Source: Mytilus trossulus (Eukaryota > Mollusca > Bivalvia > Mytilida > Mytilidae). Taken from it: a stretch of 64,000 bases of DNA. The stretch is taken from assembly GCF_036588685.1 (NCBI RefSeq), contig NC_086378.1, positions 43,315,578 through 43,379,577 of the forward strand, read 5' to 3'. Numbering within the stretch: position 1 is the first letter of the stretch; the number at the start of each line of letters is the position of its first letter. The notes below the pieces were generated by a model that was not told the origin of the DNA, did not search any database, and worked only from the letters and a program-made list of their open reading frames with translations. Of the stretch, positions 23,646-34,179 are shown piece after piece. A program made the translations under genes and the position numbers.

Positions 23646-23949
23646 GCCCCTTCATACAAGTAGCTTATCGCATATTTAAGTACTTATACATCCTTTGCTT
23701 TAAAATTTTCCTGTTTCAGCTTTTCTGAAGGTCAATCAGACTGAATCCAGAAAAAAACCTACAGACGCACCAAATTAATAAAATGTTATGTTCATTGTTT
23801 CGACACTTGGTTACTATATATAGGCAATGGTTTGGGGAGGGTTAAGCTCTCACAAACATGTTAAACACTGCACGTCATTCTTTTTGTGCCTGTTCCAAGT
23901 CAGGAGCATGTAGTTCACTGGTTGTCATTGTTTTATTCAATCATAAAAT

Positions 23950-24570
23950 TGAGAATGTAAATGGGGAATGTATCAAAGAGTCAAACCGACTTTTAATAGA
24001 GCAATGGGTCTTCAATGTAGCGAGAAACGCCCGCACCCGGAGGTGTCCTTCAGCTGGTCCCTAAAAATATGTATACTAGTTCAGTGGTAATGGACGTCAT
24101 ACTAAACTCCGAATTATACACAAGAAACTAAAATTAAAAATCATACAAAACTAACAAAGGCCAGAGGCTCCTGACTTGGGACAGGCGCAAAATTGCGGCG
24201 GGGTTAAACATAATTTTTGAGATCTCAACCCTCCCCTATACATCTAGCAAATGGAGAAAAAAACAAACACGCAACAATACGCACAGTAAAACTCAGTTTA
24301 AGAGAAGTCCGAGTCCGATGTCAGAATATGAAACAAATGAAAAATAAACAAAATGACCCTGCAATAATACATAAATAACAACAGACTACTAGCAGTTACT
24401 GGCATGCCAGCTGCAACCCTCAATTAAACTGATTGAAAGAGTATGTCTTCCATCATATGAATATCTGGCACAATCCCTCCTGTTCGAGGTTTAGTATTAT
24501 ACTATCATGAAATATATGAGAAGAACATAACCCGTGTCATTCCAACAACTGGTTTTAGAATAAATGTGTT
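23950..24570 (+). repeat. Long dispersed mussel repeat
   Basis: This starts with gagaatgtaaatggggaatg, runs through gagcaatgggtcttcaatgt, then cagaggctcctgacttggga, and ends around catgaaatatatgagaagaa cataacccg. It is the longest copy here of the family that also appears at 14767, 50370 and 51905. I recognise it from mussel sequences and cannot assign a class. Confidence 0.7.
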
Positions 24571-24794
24571 TAATTCCAATGGAAAGACCCTATATTAAGT
24601 GAATCAATATTAAAGCCAAAAATACAATCTTTGACGACTTGACAACAGCATCGTAACTATATCCCTTCTCAATAAGTCAGTTTAAAGGTTTTGTTAGCAT
24701 ACTTGTTTTTCATAAACTGTTTTGTTTTAAATAAGGCTTTTAGTTTTCTTAATTAAATCATTTTTCTCATTGTTGAAGACTATAATTGCTAACA

Positions 24795-24858
24795 TCCACT
24801 TTATTTGAACTTTGGTGGATAGTTGTCTCATTGGAAATCATACCACATCTCCTTATTT
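24795..24858 (-). repeat. Dispersed repeat (gatgtggtatga family), minus strand
   Basis: The plus strand reads gatagttgtctcattggaaa and then tcataccacatctcctta, the reverse complement of the block at 11538. Confidence 0.75.
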
Positions 24859-25069
24859 TCATAGCAGTAGTTTACAAATGTTTAAATTTCATAAATCTAT
24901 TAAACAAGTTTGGTAAAGACTTACTCCATAGAAATAGGTGAATTACTCTTAAATGATATTTCAGATAAGGGTTTAATGATACAACAAATAGGGAATATGT
25001 CCATGGGACACAGATGATGCCCTTGCTTGCATATCGTATAAAGTTATAGAGAGATATAACTGAAGAACA

Positions 25070-25568
25070 ATACAAGTGAAGCTATCCAAATTTGTACTTG
25101 ATCTGATTTTTGTGGTCATGACAATTGTGTATCAGTTTCATAACATGTGGTTAAGGCAAATTAAAGTTAGAGAACAGTAACATTTGTAAAGGGGCATAAT
25201 TCTAGAATAGTTTAAGCGACACCACCAAAATTAAATTCAGATTTATTCTGTATTTTGTTGTTATTAGCATTTTGTATCAGTTTCATAACATTTGGTTGAG
25301 GCAAACTAAAGTAAGGGAACGAACGGAAACAAAATATTCAGCAATTTTTCCTTTGTAAAGGTGCATAACTCTAGAACAATAAAAATGACACCCAATAAAT
25401 TCAAACTTGATCTGCATTTTGTGGTAATAAGCATTGTGTTTAAATTTCTTAGCATTTGGTTGTGGCAAACTTAAGTTAGAAAACGGAAACCAATTTGGGA
25501 TGAACTTACAGATGGATGTACAAGGGTAAAACTACATGCCCTCTCAGCTTATAGCTGGGGCATAAAAA
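25070..25568. repeat. Tandem repeat element, about 165-bp units, 3' of the zinc-finger gene
   Basis: Three diverged units share gcattgtgtatcagtttcat-like, catttggttgaggcaaacta and gtaaaggtgcataactctag strings. The element ends with acatgccctctcagcttata gctggggcat, which I know as a common bivalve repeat end. It finishes about 40 bases from the stop codon of the zinc-finger gene. Confidence 0.65.
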
Positions 25569-25608
25569 AAAATTGATAGACTTTCTTCATATTTATTTTC
25601 AATCTGGG

Positions 25609-26554
25609 TTAGGAAGCTGCTTCAGACAAAGAACCATTAGTTTCAAACACTATACCGTCTTTCACAATACAACTGATTTGAGCCAGGTCTTCAATAGTCG
25701 CAGTAGAAACTAAGTTGACAATTTCACCTTGTGACGTCATAATAACCTGTTGTTCATTGGCTTGAGTATTACCTTCCTCGTCTACAGATTCAGTCACATC
25801 ATCAAATGACAAAGCCTGAACTGGTATCTCTGATATTTGATCAACTTGTTCCAAAACCACTTCACTGCCACTGCTGTGAAAATGATTTTGAACAGGAACA
25901 TGGAATGATATTGAATGATTTGTAACCCCATCTTTAGGAGGTGCTGTTGTGACAGAGATTTGAATGCCATTTATTATCTGAATAGAAGAGCACTCAGTAT
26001 CAGACGTGGTATTTTGTGCTATTGCATTCAGAGCATATGTGATTAGCTGACTGGATGAAATATTAGAAGAACCTAAGTCTTCATAACTTGAAATTTTAGC
26101 AAAATCCTCTGCACTGATTTGAGTTTCACCAGATTCCAAAGTTTGCACCTGCATTTGAAGATTTAGAGGTGTCCTATCTTGATCTAATTCGTTAGATTTT
26201 TGTTGTATTTCTATTATGTCCTGAAGTTGAATTCCATTTTCATTCATAATCTGCATGGTGCTCTGGTCATGAATAGTATTAGAGATATGTTCTTTTTCCT
26301 GAATTAACCCGTTTTCATGGTCTTTGATATGATTTAAAAAGAATTGTTCATTTACTGTTCTGTACGTGCATTCGTTACAACAGAAAACTCCTGCAGCATT
26401 TGGATGTTTGTTTTTCATGTGCATTTTGATTGAGATTGCTTGTATACACGTGTATGGGCAGTAATTACACCTGTAAGGTCTTTGTCCTGTGTGTCTCATA
26501 GAGTGTCGTCTGAGAGAATTATGGTCACCAGTGGCAAAAGAGCAGACTTCACAC
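25609..26554 (-). CDS. C2H2 zinc-finger protein, last coding exon
   Basis: The 3' coding exon of the 862-residue protein begun at 30593. The acceptor is ttttttcag before GTGTGAAGTC (exon starts at 26554). Its first base completes Lys548, so the finger linker reads KEKPFK then CEVCSFATG. The exon carries fingers 9-11 at residues 549-569, 577-598 and 607-627, all C-x2-C-x12-H-x3/4-H. A 235-residue tail without fingers follows. It is rich in Gln, Ser, Ile and acidic residues and resembles an activation or protein-interaction region. The stop is TAA at 25609-25611. AATAAA occurs 12 bases later (plus 25592-25597), so the 3' UTR may be very short. Confidence 0.9.
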
Positions 26555-27709
26555 CTGAAAAAATACAATACAGTGAGTATATGAATATCAGTAAATATTT
26601 CAATATCAATAAAATATTAAAAATAACATGAATAATATCAGTACTTTCAAACAGTACAGTTGTCTATCGCTAGCATAATTTTTATTTGCAAAATATGCCC
26701 TTGCCCCAAAATATATTTTCTTGCCTGGTTTGGGCAAAATATTTCAATTTTTCTACAGAACTCCTCTATGTACAGAATTTGTTAAGGCCTTCATATATGG
26801 GCCCTGGAGGTGTACAGGTAAAGCCTTATCTAAAATGGTATTAAATAACTTAATTTTTAGGATGAAAAAATATAAAAAAATTCATCCTCAAATACATGTT
26901 TATATATAAATTTATATGAAACTAAAATATGTGATACATGTATGTGACATGTATAGTTTGAAGCGTAACAGCTGTTCTAATCTTTATTGTCATATTTTTT
27001 TTGTATACTAATGATATGCTGTAACAGACAGAACATGATTTATTTTTCAAGTATTTAGGTCAATAACTGCCCTAGTCCTATATAATTTTAAGATAAGCCA
27101 CTACCCAAGATAAGTTGGTTCTCTCATCACTGAAATGGAAGAAAAACCTCAAAATTATAGTTTTAATTATAATCTAAGTACAAAAAATGTAGAGTTAAAC
27201 TGTATACATGCATGTATCTACATTTACTACATGTATGTGCAAAAATGACCTTGTAAAATCATTTTGCCAGGTAATGTATTCCTGCAAGTACAGTGTGCTA
27301 CCAATTTTTGATGATACTGCCCATGCAGCCTAGGAAAACCCAGACCAGAGTTCCTCCCAAGGAAATACCTACTTTTTTAACCTTGTATTCCTTAAGGCAG
27401 TACAGTGAACGTTGTCTCTTTCGAAATCATACCACATCGTTTTATTTTTTATAGTATTTTGAAAATAACAGACATATTAAGTGTCAATTTAAATTAATGT
27501 CCATGAAGTTTAGTTTTATGTAAAAAATACTAATTGAGACAAGCTTCAGTGAACTGCATGTACATGTATGAGTATTAAAGACAGATTTTATACATGTATC
27601 TGTATATATACATGTATAATAGCAATGTTCTTTTATATTCAAAAGGTAATAAATAAAAATATATGACTTATATATATACAATTTATATACATAACATTAA
27701 ATAGATATT

Positions 27710-27843
27710 GGAAGATGTGGTATGAGTCCCAATGAGACAACTCTCCATCCAAGTAACAATTTATAAAAGTAAACCATATTATAGGTCAAGGTACTGCCTT
27801 CAACACCGAGCCTTGGCTCACACCACACGCTATAAAGGGCCAA
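27710..27843 (+). repeat. Dispersed repeat (gatgtggtatga family), full-length form
   Basis: This reads ggaagatgtggtatgagtcc through taggtcaaggtactgccttc and gagccttggctcacacc. It is one of the two best copies in the window; the other is at 56097. Confidence 0.85.
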
Positions 27844-28039
27844 AAAAAAAGTGTAAAACCAAGTATATTATATATATTTTTAAACTATACAAGTGTGGAC
27901 ACAGATGAGTGTGGATAGTATGTATGGATGTTTGACAGTGTCTTATGACAAAATGAGTTCTATGTTTTTTCTATATGGTGTTATTAACTATGTTGCACGA
28001 TGACAACCAATCTGAGCATTATGAGTGTTATTTATTAAA

Positions 28040-28425
28040 TTTTGTATGCCCCCACCTACAATAGTAGATGGGCATTATGTTTTCTGGTCTGTGGGTACGT
28101 TCGTTCGTTTGTCCCGCTTTAGGTTAAAGTTTTTGGTCAAGGTAGTTTTTGATGAAGCTGAAGTCCTATCAACTCGAAACTTAGTACACATGTTCATTAT
28201 GATATGATCTTTATAATTTTAAAGCCAAATTAGACTTTTGACCCCAATTTCATGGTCCATTGAACATAGAAAATGAAAGTGGGAGTTTCAGGTTAAAGTT
28301 TTTGGTCAAAGTATTTTTTGATGAAGCTGAAGTCCAATCAACTTGAAACTTAGTACACTTGTTGCATATGATATGATCTTTCTAATTTCAAAACTCATAA
28401 CTGCTCCAAAAGTAATCTGAGAGAA
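28040..28425 (+). repeat. Dispersed bivalve repeat with two tandem units
   Basis: Starts tatgcccccacctacaatag. The string aggttaaagtttttggtcaa occurs twice (near 28121 and 28290) with tgatgaagctgaagtcc after each, giving a unit of about 170 bp. The reverse complement of this family lies at 15797. Confidence 0.7.
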
Positions 28426-28950
28426 TTTCAAGCATTTTAAGCCAATATTATCAACATCTACTAATGAGTCTTAATATGTCTACATATCTAAAAAGTCATA
28501 GTATTCAAAAGGTAATGCAAAATTATTCCTTTTCATTATTTTTGTTATATGGATACACATTTGAGTGATACATGTACCAATAAAATATTTGTTGTGGTAT
28601 GAAAGTGCAGTAATTAGCATTTACTGTAACTATGTTAATTCACACAAATTGAAAAATAAACAAATGAATGGACCAGATGCTCCGCAGAGCCCAGCTTTAT
28701 TAAACTATACTAAGAGAGATAACTCAACCACACAAATTAGTAACCTGTACAAATAATAGTAACAGAGAGAGAACATCTTGAAAGAAATAAAATATTGACC
28801 CTTGCATTTTGTATGACCAGTGAAGAAAAAAAATGTCAATTCTAATTATAAACTGCTGATAGACTATATGAACTATACAATCAGGGTTTCAGACAAAATA
28901 TCACCATTGAATGCTTCAAGCATTCTCATAATTCTGTTGATGTTACTTAC

Positions 28951-30593
28951 TTAAAAGGTTTTTCTTTGGTGTGTGTTCTTTCATGTAATAGTAACATAGC
29001 TTTCCTCGATGATGCATATCCACAATACATGCATTTGTATGGTTTAATTTGGCTGTGGACACCCTCAATATGTTTTAACAAACATTTCTGGTTGGCAAAG
29101 ACCCTCTTACATGTATCACATTGCCTTTTGCCTTTAGACTTTTCATTATTTTGGTCATCTGTTGAGTGAATAAGTTGGTGGTTTTTCATCTGACTATACT
29201 GACGGAAACCTTTACCACATACATCACAAGTGTAGGGTTTTTCTTCGCTATGGATTTCTTGGTGGATCATCAATTTACTAAAGGCATCAGTTCTAAAGTC
29301 ATGACAAATATCACACTCTAAAAGGTCTGTGTCAACTTTATGTGCTTTCCATAAATGAAAGCGAATCAATCTCCAATTTTGAAATTGATGTGAGCAGTGT
29401 GGACAAAGGAAGGAAGTTCCACTGTCAGCATGGCATTTTTGATGAATATCTAAACTTTCTTTTGTTTTAAACTTAGCGTAACACCCAACCACAGAACATT
29501 TTTCATCATACTTGTCTGTAACAGGCTGCATTTTCATTGTTTTTGGCAAGTGTGTATAACTTCTTTTTTCCTTATCAATGTCTATGTGTTTACGTTTTGG
29601 CAGGTAATAATCATCTTTTAATGCTTTTGGCCTTCTTATCTTCCTACGTGAACGACTACCTATATAATAATCGTCTTTATCTTCTTCCCAATCAGAATCA
29701 GATAGTGGTTGGATTGTTATTGTTTCATTTTCAGCGACAGGCACAGTTTCAGATTTTTTCTTCCTGCCTGGTTTTTTACCAGTATTTTCCACCTGAGTTC
29801 CTACACTTATTTTGATGTTACCAACAGTTGGATCTTCAATCTGAATATTATGGTCCTCCACCATATGAGATTTACAGTCTTCAATACTATTATAACCAAT
29901 GCTGCATTGACCACATAGGAACAACTCTTTGGTTATAGGTGGAGTTGATTTTGGCGAGTTTGCGGATTCATATGATTGTACTTCTAAGGTGAAATCGGTC
30001 TGATTGTTATCATTTGTTTGTGTACTTCCATCACAATTGACGTCACCATTTGTTTCAGACAAGTTTTCCACCAAGCATGTGTCAACTTTTTCCTCATTTT
30101 CAATTGTCTGGTTTCCAATGGAAATTATGTTGAAAGTAGAATTATCTGTTTTATCATCACCAGTAAAATTTGCCACTTGTTCATCTAATTGATCTACTGT
30201 TACTAGTGTCACACTGTCATGTGACTGAAGTGAAGCAGAGGCTGATGTTTGATCAACAATAGTATCTAGCACACCAAAGCTTGTAGCAGCAGACTGTTCA
30301 GATATGACCTTGACCTTACTATCTGATTGTGGATTTTGCTGAATTTGTACACATCCTGTTTCCATGTCAACCGTAAGAGTAGAATTGATAGGTATTTTTC
30401 TGTTGTTGATTTGTATAGTTTCTGTTTTTGGTTTAACAGGCTGTTGAATATGAATCTGTTTGACGTGTTCACTTATTCCTTCAGGCGCTGAGCTTGTAAA
30501 ACTGCAAAACCTACATTTGTAAGTAGTAACAACATCCATGTAATCCTCTATATCCAAATTGTTGGTGTCTTGCATAATGTTGACGGCCTCCAT
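28951..30593 (-). CDS. C2H2 zinc-finger protein, first coding exon
   Basis: Encodes residues 1-547 and two bases of codon 548. The ATG at 30593 lies in a good context (aaaaATGGAGG). Fingers 1 (27-48) and 2 (227-248) are isolated. Fingers 3-8 are clustered at 366-388, 397-418, 427-448, 456-476, 492-513 and 521-541, and fingers 9-11 follow in the next exon. Basic patches at 273-280 (KKPGRKKK) and 316-322 look like nuclear localisation signals. The region between fingers 1 and 2 is acidic and Ser/Thr/Gln-rich. The donor is AA then GTAAGTAA at 28950. A probable acceptor (tttctattatag) at about 30624 suggests a non-coding 5' exon further upstream that I could not locate. It is very likely a sequence-specific nuclear DNA-binding protein; I cannot name an orthologue. 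Confidence 0.93.
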
Positions 30594-30662
30594 TTTCTTT
30601 TTGGTTGTTAATCAGATAAAATCCTATAATAGAAATATAATAATATGAATTATGGTAGATAA

Positions 30663-30745
30663 AGGAAGATGTGGTGTGAATGCCAATGAGACAACTCTCC
30701 ATCCAAATAACAATTTTTAAAGATAACCATTGTAGGTCAATGTAT
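30663..30745 (+). repeat. Dispersed repeat (gatgtggtatga family)
   Basis: This reads ggaagatgtggtgtgaatgc then caatgagacaactctccatc. It is truncated after gtaggtcaatg. Confidence 0.8.
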
Positions 30746-31295
30746 TAATTTTATTATTCAAATCTAAAATGGATTGTCTAGCTGTAATTAATCACTGTTA
30801 AATTACCAAGTTACATTCGTAAAGAAGATCTTCAAGTCCTATACAAGTCTTTAGTTGAAAAGACTTTTATCACATTGAATACATATATATAGAGAGAGAG
30901 TGCAACTAGGTCATATACATGAAGGTAGAGGCAATTGTGAGAAGTGTTTAATTACTGTTTCTGTAATTTATGAAACCATCAACATTGCATTTCTTGCTGG
31001 TTTGACCATACCCCCTTCACAACAGAAATGAATGGACATTATATAGATTATACATTGTGCATGTATATACATGTGGTATTTTCTATATTGGCCTTGGTAC
31101 ATGTTTTAAGGGATGAAACATGTTTGTCAATATGTAAAATGTCAAGAAACAATGTTTTTTATCATATATATTTATCGTATATTCTTATCCCATTAATGAC
31201 TTTGAAAATGGAAACCAAAAAAATATAACACAATAAATGAAGGATGATAAAGGCTTAAAGCCAATTTGTTAATCTATTCGTGTGCTTTGGTTTTT

Positions 31296-32775
31296 AGCTC
31301 ACTTGGCCCAAAGGGTCCAAGTGAGCTTTTCTCATCACTTTGCGTCCATCGTCGATCGTCTACGTTAACTTTTACAAAAATCTTCTCCTCTGAAATTACT
31401 GGTCCAAATTACCCCAAACTTAGCCACAATCATCATTTGGGTATCTAGTTTAAAAAAATGTGTCGGGTAACCAGGTCAACCAAGCCAAGATGGTTGCCAT
31501 TGCTAAAAATAGAACATAGGGGTAAAATGTAGATTTTGGCTATTATCCCTGAAACCAAAGCATTTAGAGCAATCTGACATGGGGTATAATTGTTGATTAG
31601 GTCAAGATCTATCTGCTCTGAAATTTTCAGATGAATCGGAGAACCCTTTGTTGGGTTGCTGCCCCTAAATTGGTAATTTTTAGGAAATTTTGATGTTTTT
31701 GGTTATTATCTTGAATATTATTATAGATAGAGGTAAACTGTGAAAGACAATTATGTTCAGCAAAGTAAGATCTACAACTAAGTCAACATGATCAAAATGG
31801 TCAAAAAGGAGTTATTGCCCTTTATAGTCAATTTTTAACAATTTTTCGTAAATTTCTTCTCCTCTAAAACTAATTAGGCAAATTTAACCAAACTTGTCCA
31901 CAATCATTTTTGGGTTGTGTAGTTTAAAAAATGTGTCCATTGACCCAGCCAGCCAATCAAGATGGCAGCCATGGCTAAAAATAGAGCACAGGGGTAAAAT
32001 ATAGATTTTGGCTAATAACTTTGGAACCAAAGCATTTAGAGCAAATCTTACTCCTGTTAAAATTGTTTTTCAAGTCAACATCTATCTGCCCTGAAATATT
32101 TAGATGAATCGGACAACAAGTTGTTGGGTTGCTACCCCTTAATTGGTAATTTTAAGGAAATTTTGCCGTTTTTGGTTATTATCTTGAATATTATTATAGA
32201 TAGAGATAAACTGTAAAATGGTCAAAAAGGAGTTATTGCCCTTTATGGTCAGTTGTCCCTTTCAGGAGTGATTGTCCTTTAACGTCAGTTTTAACCACTT
32301 TTTCTTTATTTTTTGTAATCTTTTACAAAAATCTCTCCTCTGAAACTACTAAGACAAACTTGTCCACAATCATCATAAGAGTATCTAGTTTAAAAAATGT
32401 GTCCGATGACCTGGCATGCGAAACCAAGATGGCAGACATGGCTAAAAATAGTACATAGGATAAATGCATTTTTGGTTTATATCTCTGAAACTGAAGCATT
32501 TAGAGCAAATCTGACTGGTGGCAAAAATGTTCATCAGATTTAGATATATATATCTGCTCTGAAATTTTCAGACAAATCAGACAACCAGTTGTTGGGTTGC
32601 TGCCCCTGAGTTAGTAATTTTATGGAAATTTTGCAGTTTTTTGCTATTATCTTAGATATTATTATAGTATCTAATGATATGCTATACTTTAAATTATGAT
32701 TTAAACCTTATTTACCATGATTTCCAAAGCATCAGTAAATACAGGTGAGCGACACAGGCTCTTTAGAGCTTCTAG
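31296..32775. mobile_element. Element of three about 475-bp tandem units with terminal hairpins
   Basis: The left end is a hairpin, with agctcacttgg at 31296-31306 and ccaagtgagct at 31317-31327. The interior repeats a unit with tctcctctgaaactact, aatgtgtccg, gctaaaaatagaacatagg, aagcatttagagcaaatctg and gttgttgggttgctgcccct. Unit landmarks fall near 31383, 31858 and 32333. The right end is ggctctttagagcttctag. I recognise this as a very widespread bivalve repeat. It has no coding capacity and the layout fits HINE-type elements. Confidence 0.75.
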
Positions 32776-33290
32776 TTTTTAGTTATGTCATTCAGATTTT
32801 TCCTTTTTTGTTGTTGTTACACATTTTAACTATGGATTAAAGTCAGAATTTGTATATTTTTGTTGTACTGATACAGAGGAATACTGTAACTTCTGAATTT
32901 AATGCAAATATTGTGACTCATTGAGTGTCGCAATAATAGAAATATGATACAAATATATCATGAACATGTAAGAAGCTTTTCCTTTGATCTCAATAATTAA
33001 ACTTACATTTTTGTTAATTCTTCAAAAAACACAATATTGAATGATGCAATAATTTCTGAATTTACAGTATATTCTTTTAAAGCATGTACATCTTATAATT
33101 ATTGTTAACATGTTGAGTATTCTTCCAGTAAAGGCTATTCAAAAGACATATTGTTTCTAGAAATGAGGTCAATGGCATGGCATTTTGATTGTCCAAAAAG
33201 AACAATAAATCTAAGTTTGTTTGATACTGTAGCTCTAGTGGACAATGAAATCAGTTTTATATTTTTATGTAAAAATTGCTTCATCCTTAC

Positions 33291-33377
33291 CACAGGCACT
33301 TGTCTCAACAAAAAAATTCCTATATATACGTTATATTAAGGTATATAGGAATTTTTTTTTTGAGACAAGTGCCTGTG
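33291..33377. mobile_element. Palindromic MITE, copy 1, with 8-bp target duplication
   Basis: An 87-bp near-perfect palindrome. The ends are cacaggcacttgtctca and its reverse complement, and the middle is taggaattttttttt-like and AT-rich. It is flanked by the direct repeat atccttac (33283-33290 and 33378-33385). Eight-base duplications are typical of hAT-type insertion. The same element with a different duplication lies at 38254. Confidence 0.9.
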
Positions 33378-33385
33378 ATCCTTAC

Positions 33386-34050
33386 ATGTTAAAAAAAGTA
33401 ACACTAGTTATTACTGGTCAATCAATGAATCAAATCATGAGACGGCTAACAAAAGATGACTTAAAAACAGGCTTGACTTAATATTTTTAAAAGTTAAGAA
33501 AATGTTGAGCTGTATGGCTAAAAAAAGAAGTCCTTACCATAATTAATAAAGGCAGAAACAAATGTTTTTTATTTACTTGTAAATGATTTTGCAGATTATT
33601 TTTAGTGTTTATAGTCTCTATCATTTAGGCATATGTACAATGTAGTTTTCTGAGTGCTTGACAAAAATGCATAAAAGGGTAAAAAAAATATCAACATTTA
33701 AGGGCAGTAACTCCAATAAAAACAGGAGTCATTTCATGACTTGAGGGAAAATTGGCTTGAAGTATTAATCTGCATACATTTGTATATTGAAATTGAACAA
33801 TTTTGCCACATCAGATTTTCTCTTTCTAAAATTGTTCCAAATTTCATGTTCCCCTCCAAAATGTTGTGACTACTTTAACGTTATGCACATTTAACTGTAC
33901 ATAATGTTAAATAGTCATAATTGTGTTCAAAACTATTTTAGGGGTAAAAAAAATAGGGAAAAATTTAACTTGTCATAGAATAAATGATTAATTTCGGTTG
34001 ATATTGCTTGACATTTAATTCATACGATGTTAGTGCACCAATATAATATT
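33386..34050. other. Intergenic, no gene seen
   Basis: AT-rich DNA with only short frames and no recognised repeat apart from simple tracts. Confidence 0.4.
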
Positions 34051-34053
34051 TAT

Positions 34054-34152
34054 AGATTATCGTTGATTATCTCAACGAGATTGATTTTCTCGCTTGAGCT
34101 GGTACAGCGAAAGTAAGAAAAGCAATCGAGTTGAGATGACTAATGATAATCT
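34054..34152. mobile_element. Short foldback MITE, copy 2
   Basis: The left end is agattatcgttgattatctc and the right end is gatgactaatgataatct, forming inverted repeats of about 30 bp with a few mismatches around a 35-bp loop. It is homologous to 16087-16171 and is followed by the same cttatcgctattttacc-like sequence. Confidence 0.65.
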
Positions 34153-34179
34153 GTTTATCGCTATTTTACCTATGACGAC

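Larger units (their letters stand above)
26555..28950. other. Intron between the two coding exons of the zinc-finger gene
   Basis: On the minus strand the intron starts GTAAGT (28950) and ends with a T-rich tract and CAG (26555). It contains repeats at 27408, 27710 and 28040 and no other gene. Confidence 0.85.

Noticed and set aside
29537-30192. Several plus-strand frames opposite the zinc-finger exon.
   Set aside because: They are antisense shadows of a real coding exon with clear C2H2 periodicity on the other strand.
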